This document shows positions 32,108 to 39,735 of a DNA stretch of 39,735 nucleotides, in pieces. Within the stretch, counting starts at the first letter, position 1; the number at the start of each line of letters is the position of its first letter. A program made the translations under genes and the position numbers. Source of the DNA: Calditrichota bacterium. GTDB lineage: Bacteria; Zhuqueibacterota; Zhuqueibacteria; Residuimicrobiales; Krinioviventaceae. The notes beneath the pieces were generated by a model. It was not told where the DNA came from. It made no database searches and was given only the letters and a program-made list of their open reading frames with translations. The stretch covers positions 1 to 39,735 of the forward strand of contig JAADGR010000313.1 in assembly GCA_013152225.1 (NCBI GenBank), in the 5' to 3' direction.

Positions 32108-33424
32108 ATGAGGAGCTTTGGCGTTTTGTCGATTCGTGCGGATATTATTGTAAAAAGTGCTGCTCAGCTTGTCACTTCTTTTTGGGGACAGGCCGAGACA
32201 TCTCAAAAATCAGACGGCGGATTGCTCTTAATTGAAGACGCTGCTCTTGCTGCCCGTGGCGATAAAATTGTTGCCGTCGGAAAAACCTCCGCAGTTATGG
32301 AGGCTGTTGACGCTTCAAAAGCAAAGATCATCGAGGCTGGCGGGCAATCTATTGCCCCAGGTTTTGTTGACCCGCATACTCATCCTGTTTTTGCCGCAAC
32401 CAGGCAAGATGAATTTGAAATGCGGATTCGGGGAAAGACGTACCGGGAAATTGCAAAAGCAGGAGGGGGGATAAAATCGAGCGTCCGAAAGGCGAGAGAG
32501 GCCAGCGAAGATTATTTGCGCCGGCATGCGGCTCTTTACCTCGATCGTTTTCTCGCCTGCGGCACCACGACAATAGAGGCGAAAAGCGGCTATGGTCTGA
32601 GCGTTGCGGATGAATTGAAACTCTTGCGTGTTATCAAGGAACTTGCAGAGGCACATGTCGTTGAAGTGGTGCCCACATTTTTGGGTGCGCACGAAATTCC
32701 TGAAGAATATCACGATCGACGGGAATATTATATTGACTTGGTCATTGAAGAAATGCTCCCTCGCGTTGCAGAAGAAGAATTAGCAGTCTTTTGTGATGTG
32801 TTTTGCGAGGAGCATGTTTTTACTTTCGATGAGTCGAAGCGAATTTTGCAGAAGGCTCATAAAGTAGGATTGATTCCCAAGATACATGCCGATCAGCTTT
32901 CCGAGGGACGAGGAGCTGAACTGGCTGCTAAAGTTGGCGCGATTTCGGCTGATCATTTGGATTATATAAGTGATGAAGGCATTTCAGCTTTAGCGAGTTC
33001 GAGTGTTATTCCCGTCCTGCTGCCGGGCGCTGTTTTCTTTTTGGGTTTAAAAAAATATGCACCTGTGCGCAAGATGATCGACGCTGGACTGCCGGTGGCA
33101 CTTGCTACGGATTTTAATCCGGGTTCGTCACCCTCCCAATCCATGCCAATGATGATGGCGCTCGCCTGCACGCAGATGCGTATGACTCCTGCTGAAGCTT
33201 TAGTGGCGTCGACTGAACATGCTGCTGCCGCGATTGGCCGGGTGAATGATGTCGGCAGACTTGAAGTTGGTATGCAGGCCGATTTTGTTGTTTTGAATGT
33301 ATCGGATTATAAACTTTTGCCCTATCACTTTGGGATGAACTTTGTTGATAAGGTCGTCAAAAAAGGAAATATTGTTTTTAAATCTGGAAACGAGATTCAT
33401 GACAATGCGAATATCAAAATATAA
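32108..33424 (+). CDS. hutI: Imidazolonepropionase
   Basis: FVDPHTHPVFAATRQDEFEMRIRGKTYREIAKAGGGIKSSV...CGTTTIEAKSGYGLS...VEVVPTFLGAHEIPEEY...LATDFNPGSSPSQSMPMMM. Confidence 0.95.
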   Translation: MRSFGVLSIRADIIVKSAAQLVTSFWGQAETSQKSDGGLLLIEDAALAARGDKIVAVGKTSAVMEAVDASKAKIIEAGGQSIAPGFVDPHTHPVFAATRQDEFEMRIRGKTYREIAKAGGGIKSSVRKAREASEDYLRRHAALYLDRFLACGTTTIEAKSGYGLSVADELKLLRVIKELAEAHVVEVVPTFLGAHEIPEEYHDRREYYIDLVIEEMLPRVAEEELAVFCDVFCEEHVFTFDESKRILQKAHKVGLIPKIHADQLSEGRGAELAAKVGAISADHLDYISDEGISALASSSVIPVLLPGAVFFLGLKKYAPVRKMIDAGLPVALATDFNPGSSPSQSMPMMMALACTQMRMTPAEALVASTEHAAAAIGRVNDVGRLEVGMQADFVVLNVSDYKLLPYHFGMNFVDKVVKKGNIVFKSGNEIHDNANIKI

Positions 33425-34628
33425 AGTGCTAAAGTACCTTGGACTGTTTGCCTTTATCGCTGTGCTCCTGGCCGGATGCACAAACGACAAACCCCTTCCG
33501 AGTGGCTATGAACTATTACCACGCGAAAACAAAGGTGATGTTCTGGTAAAAACTGTGCGCGCAAATAAAGCATCAACTTATTGGAAAACACCAACAGCCG
33601 GATCTAGAAACACACTATTGCTTGGCTCTTATGACCACGTGAAATCTTTTATCGCCATGCGTTTTTTAACTTATTCCATCCTTGATACACCTTCTGTAAA
33701 TTCCGCTGTTGTGCGATTAACTCAAAATTATCATGTCGGCGATGGAGATTCTATTTCTGTGTCTGTTTATCCGATAAATCCGGATCATTCCTGGGCGGAG
33801 GCAGAAGTTCTGTGGAAAGAGATTAAAGATCAATTTATTGCAGATTCGGTCGTTGCCCGCTTTAAAGTCGCCCCTGTTGATAGTGGAATCATAGAATTTC
33901 CTTTGGATTTGGCTCTGGTCAACCAATGGGTTTCGGATGAATTTAACAACGGCATTGTTATGATTTTTGATAATGCGGATTTTATGGCCGAGTTAAATTC
34001 TTCCAATGCAGCGAGCAATTGGGGAAAGCTGCATGTTACATATACGAAAAAGGACGGTGTGCCTGATACGACCGACCTGGATGTTTTGAGTGATGCAAGC
34101 CTGTTGCAATTTGAATCTCCAACGCCGGAGTACCAACTTGATGAGCAGGTTGACAAATTATTGGTGGGAAATTTGACCGGGTATCGATCCATTATTAATT
34201 TTGATCTTTCGGGAATACCCAAAAATGCAACAATTCATAATGTCCTTTTGAATTTACATATAGATGGTGAAAATAGTAATACGAGAAGTTTTGGGATGCG
34301 TATAAAGGCAACGCCGATCCTCAATGATTCACTGGCATACCCGGAGAATCTGGAATTTGCCACTGGTTCCAAAGCTGCTATCGATGTTGCGCTCGGTTCG
34401 TTGCAGCAGCTTGATTTTTCTTCTGCGGAAGCAATGCTTGCCATGAACACCATTTTTCAGGGGTGGGTTTCCGGGCAGTTGCAGAATTACGGCTTGGGTT
34501 TGCTTCCCGCCGATGCTGGATTGAATGCGGCGAAAATGAGCTTTTATTCCGGCTTTGCCGATTCAAGTCTGGCGCCGACGGCCCGAATCACTTATTCTGT
34601 ACCGCCGTCCGGCAGATTTGATCCCTAA
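33405..34628 (+). CDS. Predicted lipoprotein with two related beta-sandwich-like (DNRLRE-like) segments
   Basis: MRISKYKVLKYLGLFAFIAVLLAGCTNDK lipobox; starts inside the hutI 3' end (20-nt overlap); two halves each with an [I/F]xMRF/INFDL-type strand, a W-containing motif and a C-terminal VTYT/ITYS strand. Confidence 0.7.
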   Translation: MRISKYKVLKYLGLFAFIAVLLAGCTNDKPLPSGYELLPRENKGDVLVKTVRANKASTYWKTPTAGSRNTLLLGSYDHVKSFIAMRFLTYSILDTPSVNSAVVRLTQNYHVGDGDSISVSVYPINPDHSWAEAEVLWKEIKDQFIADSVVARFKVAPVDSGIIEFPLDLALVNQWVSDEFNNGIVMIFDNADFMAELNSSNAASNWGKLHVTYTKKDGVPDTTDLDVLSDASLLQFESPTPEYQLDEQVDKLLVGNLTGYRSIINFDLSGIPKNATIHNVLLNLHIDGENSNTRSFGMRIKATPILNDSLAYPENLEFATGSKAAIDVALGSLQQLDFSSAEAMLAMNTIFQGWVSGQLQNYGLGLLPADAGLNAAKMSFYSGFADSSLAPTARITYSVPPSGRFDP

Positions 34629-34697
34629 AACTTTACTAATACCAATCAAATTCGATTTACGTTGTAATGAAATGCAGGATATATTTCAGGTACAATT

Positions 34698-35900
34698 ATG
34701 ATGAAAAAACGTTTTAACCAGATTATTCCGATTTTAATGCTATTCGTGGCATCCGGCTGTTTTGCGGATTCTTATTATTCTGCGTTAGGCCTTGGTATGC
34801 CGAGGTATTTTGTTTCGCCAAAAGCAGTGGGCATGGGCGGCGCAGGCATCGGCGTTGTCGATCGTTTTACATTAAACGCAATGAACCCTGCTGCGCTTAA
34901 TATTGGCAATATTACAACGGTCGCTGTGGACTTTCAGTATGAAGATGTTGAAAATAAATATGACGGTAATAAAATTACAACCCGAAATGGGAATGCGTCC
35001 GGTTTTAGATTTACCGTGCCATTAAAATCTTATTTGAAAATGATTATATCATTGCGGCCTCTGTCTGCTTCACGATATATTTTTCAAAAAGATTTTAGTA
35101 ATGATTATGTTACTTACAATCGACTTGTACGCGGGAGCGGAGGATTGAACGCTGCGGGTCTCGGATTGCAATATATTATCAAGCCCGGTCTGGCTGTTGG
35201 TGCTGTCATTAACTTTAATTTTGGCAGTTATAATGAAGAGTGGAAAACCAAATTTTCCGAACCCGGGTATCAAAATTCTAACGACAAGATTAACAGCCAT
35301 CTGTGGGGCGGCGGACTCCAATTAGGCGTACTTTTTAGTCCAATTAAAAATCTTGGCATTGGCGTTACTTATCAAAGTTCCAGTAATCTTCGTACCAACA
35401 CGCAGACAGAGTTTGGTACTGAAGGGATGATTGAATCCGAGACAATTCATCTTTCTTATCCCTCGGCACTCGGTACGGGCGTATCTTTTAGTCTTTCCAA
35501 GCTGGTGTTTGCGGCGGACTTTTTTACTCAATTCTGGAATAAATATACAGTGGCTGGAAAAGATATAAGCCATTTTGCTGCTTTTAAGAGATATGGCGGT
35601 GGGATGGAATATAAGAATAGCCGTGATCCGCTCGCTGCTTACGGCAAAAAGATTTCCTATAGGCTGGGTGGGTATTTCGCACAATTGCCTTTCAGGGATG
35701 TTGCCGGGAATGCCGTTAAAGAACAGTTTATAAGCTTTGGCTTAGGTCTCCCGTTTCAGGGAAATCAGGGACGTGTTGATGCGGCAGTGGAAATTGGCAA
35801 GAGGGGATCCTCAGCACAAATGAATTCTCAGGATTTTGTTATCCGCATTAGCGGCAGCGTAACCGGCGGCGAGTTGTGGTTTCAGCGACGGCATCAATGA
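34698..35900 (+). CDS. Predicted outer-membrane beta-barrel protein (PorV/FadL-like)
   Basis: N-terminal signal peptide; KAVGMGGAGIGVVDRFTLNAMNPAAL motif; alternating aromatic/glycine beta-strand pattern; gene downstream of the lipoprotein. Confidence 0.65.
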   Translation: MMKKRFNQIIPILMLFVASGCFADSYYSALGLGMPRYFVSPKAVGMGGAGIGVVDRFTLNAMNPAALNIGNITTVAVDFQYEDVENKYDGNKITTRNGNASGFRFTVPLKSYLKMIISLRPLSASRYIFQKDFSNDYVTYNRLVRGSGGLNAAGLGLQYIIKPGLAVGAVINFNFGSYNEEWKTKFSEPGYQNSNDKINSHLWGGGLQLGVLFSPIKNLGIGVTYQSSSNLRTNTQTEFGTEGMIESETIHLSYPSALGTGVSFSLSKLVFAADFFTQFWNKYTVAGKDISHFAAFKRYGGGMEYKNSRDPLAAYGKKISYRLGGYFAQLPFRDVAGNAVKEQFISFGLGLPFQGNQGRVDAAVEIGKRGSSAQMNSQDFVIRISGSVTGGELWFQRRHQ

Positions 35901-35910
35901 GAAAAAAATC

Positions 35911-35939
35911 TTGCATTTTTGAGACAATATAGCTAAGAT
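35911..35939 (+). promoter_or_regulatory. Candidate promoter upstream of the TPR lipoprotein gene
   Basis: TTGCAT (35911-35916) - 17 bp - TAAGAT (35934-35939). Confidence 0.3.
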
Positions 35940-36017
35940 TAAGCCTGAGAAAATAACTTTTATTATGAATTCATTTTTTTGCTTTTAATTTCTGGACAAT
36001 ACTGGAAGGAGAGAAAA

Positions 36018-37295
36018 GTGTTTGCTAAAAAGAATTTGCACAAAACACTCACAGTTGCGCTCGTTCTCGGTTTTGCAATAATGCTTGCCGTCACTCTGAT
36101 GACGGGATGTGCAACAACAGGGGGCGGTCAGAAGCAAACCTTGAGTCCTGAGCGCCAGAAAGCGATCAAGGACTCGTTGAGGAAAATCTGGGATCGTAAA
36201 TTGAATATCGCGTGGAGTACCGGCTATGAACACACAAAGAATAAACTCTATCGCGAAGCAATTCCCTATTTCTGGAAGGTTGTGAAATTAGATACGATTA
36301 AGCGTTTTCCTGATCTCTATACCTTTCTCGGTGATTGTTACATCAAATTAAACAAACCGGACAGTGCTATGATCGTCTATCGGATGGGCACTGAAAAATA
36401 TCCGCAAAAATCTCATTATCATAGAAGCCTTGCGTGGTTACTGGCCGGGAAACAGCAGGCGAGTGAGGCGATCGAGGAGTATAAAAAAGCTATTGCGATT
36501 GACTCGACCAATGTTTCCGATTACAAAGCACTTGGAAATTTACTCGTCTCCGAAAATCGCAATGACGAAGCCATAGAAGTTTATCAGAAAATCCTCAAAA
36601 TGGAACCCAAGAATGCGGAAGCACAAAAAGTTTATGCTCAGCTTTTGGGGACAACCGGGGATCAAGATGCCGTCATTGAAGCGCAGGAGAAAGCGCTGAA
36701 AATGGATCCTGAAAATACGGATCTGATGTATACGCTTGGGGAAACCTATTTTAAACTGTCGGAATTTCAAAAGACTATAGAAAAATTTAATCTTTATCTG
36801 AAACTGAAGCCGAATGATACTTTTGCATTGGAGTATTTGGGGAAGGCACAGCAGAACCTGGAGCAATATCATGAGGCGATTGCGACCTATGAAAAAATTA
36901 TCGCCATCAAGCCGGATAGTAAAAAAATACTTTGTGACATGGCCACAAGTTATAAAGAACTGAACCAGCTTCGAAAAGCCCGAAGTATTGCAAACAAAGC
37001 TTTGAATATTGACCCGAATTATGGATTGGCCTATATTGTTCGTGGCGAGATATACGAAGTGGCCGTAGATAACTGCATGAACAAAAGAGGAGCTAAAAGC
37101 ACTTCTTTTGATGACAAGTTGATTTATAAACTGGCTTATGATCAATATGCCAAGGCGACGAAAGATATTCAATTTGCAGATTTGGCCAGACGTAAAATGA
37201 ACTATCTCCAGCCTGATATTCCTACAAAAGAAGATTATTTTATGCACCAGAGTCAAAAGAAAGCTAAAACAGCTTGTTACCAGTGGATTTACTAA
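36018..37295 (+). CDS. TPR-repeat lipoprotein (GTG start at 36018 preferred over upstream start 35979)
   Basis: MFAKKNLHKTLTVALVLGFAIMLAVTLMTGCATTGGG; multiple TPRs e.g. SEAIEEYKKAIAIDSTNVSDYKALGNLLV, DEAIEVYQKILKMEPKNAEAQ; AAGGAGAG SD before 36018. Confidence 0.8.
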   Translation: MFAKKNLHKTLTVALVLGFAIMLAVTLMTGCATTGGGQKQTLSPERQKAIKDSLRKIWDRKLNIAWSTGYEHTKNKLYREAIPYFWKVVKLDTIKRFPDLYTFLGDCYIKLNKPDSAMIVYRMGTEKYPQKSHYHRSLAWLLAGKQQASEAIEEYKKAIAIDSTNVSDYKALGNLLVSENRNDEAIEVYQKILKMEPKNAEAQKVYAQLLGTTGDQDAVIEAQEKALKMDPENTDLMYTLGETYFKLSEFQKTIEKFNLYLKLKPNDTFALEYLGKAQQNLEQYHEAIATYEKIIAIKPDSKKILCDMATSYKELNQLRKARSIANKALNIDPNYGLAYIVRGEIYEVAVDNCMNKRGAKSTSFDDKLIYKLAYDQYAKATKDIQFADLARRKMNYLQPDIPTKEDYFMHQSQKKAKTACYQWIY

Positions 37296-37319
37296 AGTAT
37301 GACTGTTTTGTGATTTTAG

Positions 37320-37345
37320 CGGGAGAGGTTTTCCTCTCCCGTTTT
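37320..37345 (+). terminator. Rho-independent terminator after the TPR lipoprotein gene
   Basis: Perfect 9-bp stem CGGGAGAGG-TTTT-CCTCTCCCG followed by TTTT. Confidence 0.88.
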
Positions 37346-37395
37346 CTATTGTTTAACATGACCTTATGATTATGGTCGCATAAAGGAGTAAGTGC

Positions 37396-37836
37396 ATGTC
37401 GATCGCTGTGGGTTCGGATCACGCCGGTTTCAGGCTCAAAGAAAAGCTCGTAGCACATTTATCGGAAAAGAATATAGAATATTTTGATTTTGGTACTTTT
37501 GGCGAGGAACGTGTCGATTATCCGGATTTTGCTTTCAAAGTAGCGCAAGCTGTATCTTCAGGAAAATATCAGTTTGGTCTCGTCGTCTGCGGTTCCGGTA
37601 TTGGCGTTTCAATTACGGCAAATAAAGTAAAAGGCATTCGTGCCGCTTTGTGTTGTAGTGAATACATGGCAGAAATGGCCAGAAAACATAATAATGCGAA
37701 TGTTCTTGCCATGGGTGGAAGAACAACAGCAGCGGAAGATGCTATAAAAATCCTCGATGCCTTTTTGGAAAATGATTTTGAAGGAGGCCGGCATCAAAAA
37801 CGGATTGAAAAAATACACAATATGAGTGGATGTTAA
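37396..37836 (+). CDS. rpiB: Ribose-5-phosphate isomerase B (RpiB/LacAB family)
   Basis: IAVGSDHAGFRLKEKL...DFGTFGEERVDYPDFAFKVAQAV...GLVVCGSGIGVSITANKVKGIRAALC. Confidence 0.95.
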   Translation: MSIAVGSDHAGFRLKEKLVAHLSEKNIEYFDFGTFGEERVDYPDFAFKVAQAVSSGKYQFGLVVCGSGIGVSITANKVKGIRAALCCSEYMAEMARKHNNANVLAMGGRTTAAEDAIKILDAFLENDFEGGRHQKRIEKIHNMSGC

Positions 37837-37851
37837 GTTGTAATATAAAAG

Positions 37852-39165
37852 ATGGATGTTGGCAGCAATATGAACTCTTTGCAAAAAGTTGACCCGGAAA
37901 TTTTCGACGCAATTCATCATGAAATTGAACGTCAAAACAACAAACTGGAATTAATTGCTTCGGAAAACTTTGTCAGCACGGCTGTTTTGCAGGCGATGGG
38001 ACAGGTGATGACAAACAAATATGCCGAAGGGTATCCCGCAAAAAGATATTACGGTGGTTGCGAATTCGTCGATGTTGCCGAAGATTTGGCACGCGAAAGA
38101 GCTAAAAAGCTCTTCAAGGCGGAGCATGCAAATGTACAACCGCATTCCGGATCACAGGCAAATATAGAGGCCTATTTCAGTTTCGTTAACTATGGCGACA
38201 CAGTTATGGGCATGGCCCTTTCCGATGGCGGTCATTTAACGCATGGCAGCCCGGTCAATTTTTCAGGCCGTTTTTTCAATATGGTGCATTATGGTGTTAA
38301 TGAAAACGGCATAATTGATATGAACCAGGTCGAACAAATTGCCTTGAAAGAAAAGCCGAAACTGATCATCACCGGGGCCAGTGCCTATTCCCGGAAAATT
38401 GACTATAAAGCTTTTCGTGAAATTGCAGACAAAATCAATGCAAAACTTGTGGCTGATATTGCTCATCCGGCCGGTCTGATAGCAGTGGGACTCATTCCCA
38501 GTCCCATTGAACATTGTCATGTTGTAACATCCACAACTCATAAAACACTGCGTGGCCCCCGGGGCGGCCTGATTCTCGTTGGCAAAGATGGCGAGAATGA
38601 TATGGGAATCAAAACGCCAAAGGGAAGAGTAAAGCTTGTTTCTGAAATTATTGATTTTAATGTTTTCCCTGGTTTTCAGGGCGGACCTTTAATGCATGTC
38701 ATTGCTGCAAAAGCCGTGGCTTTTCAAGAGGCGCTTCAGCCGGACTTTGTTGATTATCAAAAACAAATTATAAAAAATGCCCAGGCTCTCGCTAACGAAT
38801 TGCTGAATCGTGGATATAAAGTTGTCTCAGGTGGAACGGATACACATTTAATGCTTGTGGATCTTCGTAACCATAATGTAACCGGCAAGCAAACGGAGAA
38901 AGCACTGGAAGCTGCCGGAATTACTGTAAATAAAAATATGGTTCCGTTCGATGATAAAAGTCCTTTTGTCACCAGCGGAATCCGTTTGGGCACACCTGCT
39001 TTAACAACACGCGGCATGCAAGAGAACGAGATGAAACTTATCGCCGAAATGATTGACACGGTTATTCTCGATATTGACAGCGAAACAACCCGGACAAAAG
39101 TTGCAAAACAGGTTTTCGACCTTTGTTCGAGATTTCCTCTTTACTCTGATGCTATTGCTGAATAA
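37852..39165 (+). CDS. glyA: Serine hydroxymethyltransferase (alternative start 37870)
   Basis: [46 protein letters not shown]...[18 protein letters not shown]. Confidence 0.98.
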   Translation: MDVGSNMNSLQKVDPEIFDAIHHEIERQNNKLELIASENFVSTAVLQAMGQVMTNKYAEGYPAKRYYGGCEFVDVAEDLARERAKKLFKAEHANVQPHSGSQANIEAYFSFVNYGDTVMGMALSDGGHLTHGSPVNFSGRFFNMVHYGVNENGIIDMNQVEQIALKEKPKLIITGASAYSRKIDYKAFREIADKINAKLVADIAHPAGLIAVGLIPSPIEHCHVVTSTTHKTLRGPRGGLILVGKDGENDMGIKTPKGRVKLVSEIIDFNVFPGFQGGPLMHVIAAKAVAFQEALQPDFVDYQKQIIKNAQALANELLNRGYKVVSGGTDTHLMLVDLRNHNVTGKQTEKALEAAGITVNKNMVPFDDKSPFVTSGIRLGTPALTTRGMQENEMKLIAEMIDTVILDIDSETTRTKVAKQVFDLCSRFPLYSDAIAE

Positions 39166-39201
39166 AGATATTTTTCGTATCTGATTAAACTTTGGTTTAT
39201 T

Positions 39202-39648
39202 ATGAGATGCCCATTTTGTAATTATAGTGATACGAAGGTTATTGACTCACGTACCCGCGATGGCGGTAAAACCATCCGAAGGCGCCGTGAATGTCTCAAA
39301 TGTCGCAGAAGATTCACAACGCGTGAGCAATTGGATGAAGTGCCCCTGTGGATTATTAAACAGGATGGCAGGAGGGAAGAGTTTGATCGTCAAAAAATTC
39401 ATCGGGCCATCCAGGTTGCATGTGCTAAGCGTCCGGTTTCCATGGGAACCATTGAACAAATTGTCAATAAATTAGAATACGAATTGCGAGATATCAGCAA
39501 GGAAGAAGTCGATTCACATACAATCGGTGAATTTGTGATGCGGGAACTGAAGGAACTGGATGAGATTGCTTATGTGAGGTTTGCATCGGTTTATCGAAAT
39601 TTTCAAGCGAAAGAGGAGTTCCTGAGCGAATTGAAACAGTTAAAGTAA
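39202..39648 (+). CDS. nrdR: Transcriptional repressor NrdR
   Basis: MRCPFCNYSDTKVIDSRTRDGGKTIRRRRECLKCRRRFTTREQ zinc ribbon plus ATP-cone. Confidence 0.98.
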   Translation: MRCPFCNYSDTKVIDSRTRDGGKTIRRRRECLKCRRRFTTREQLDEVPLWIIKQDGRREEFDRQKIHRAIQVACAKRPVSMGTIEQIVNKLEYELRDISKEEVDSHTIGEFVMRELKELDEIAYVRFASVYRNFQAKEEFLSELKQLK

Positions 39649-39665
39649 TGTTTACGGAGTGAGTT

Positions 39666-39735
39666 TTGGGATTATTCAGTGCGCGGTCATTTTCCGGGGG
39701 TGTTCATCCATCTGATAGTAAAAGTTTAACAAACA
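39666..39735 (+). CDS. rnfC: Probable RnfC (electron transport complex subunit C) N-terminus, truncated at window end
   Basis: TTG start after GGAGTGAG SD; (M)GLFSARSFSGGVHPSDSKSLTN resembles the FxGGxHPxxxK N-terminal motif of RnfC; open to the window edge. Confidence 0.55.
   Translation, partial: MGLFSARSFSGGVHPSDSKSLTN

Noticed and set aside
31875-32111. 78-aa plus-strand ORF between rplQ and hutI
   Set aside because: Begins inside the terminator T-run and runs through the palindromic repeat; no plausible SD or family.
36540-37256. 238-aa minus-strand ORF
   Set aside because: Fully antisense to the TPR lipoprotein gene; no recognisable domain, composition consistent with a shadow ORF.
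37358-37381. Imperfect inverted repeat ATGACC...GGTCGCAT upstream of rpiB as an operator
   Set aside because: Short, imperfect and expected by chance at this length; no supporting evidence.

Overview
The window is a co-directional (+ strand) housekeeping block. It is the merged secE-nusG-L11/L1/L10/L12-rpoBC, str, S10, spc and alpha superoperon: tuf(partial)-rpmG-tRNA-Trp-secE-nusG-rplKAJL-rpoBC-rpsL-rpsG-fusA-tuf-rpsJ...secY-adk-map-infA-rpmJ-rpsMKD-rpoA-rplQ. It ends at a strong intrinsic terminator near 31861-31886. Downstream are hutI, three predicted envelope genes (duplicated-domain lipoprotein, beta-barrel outer-membrane protein, TPR lipoprotein), then rpiB, glyA, nrdR and a truncated rnfC-like start. 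Protein features suggest an FCB-superphylum-like bacterium (inference only). I see no CRISPR, phage, defence or biosynthetic system. The points most worth a second look are: (i) two tuf copies whose 3' ends encode identical protein with 4 synonymous differences, with similarity stopping at the stop codon; (ii) a GC-rich, multi-hairpin 240-nt spacer between rpsG and fusA; (iii) a REP/MITE-like palindromic element after the superoperon terminator; (iv) a promoter-like motif before rpsL; (v) the uncharacterised envelope gene cluster. I do not see convincing evidence for a wholly new system.
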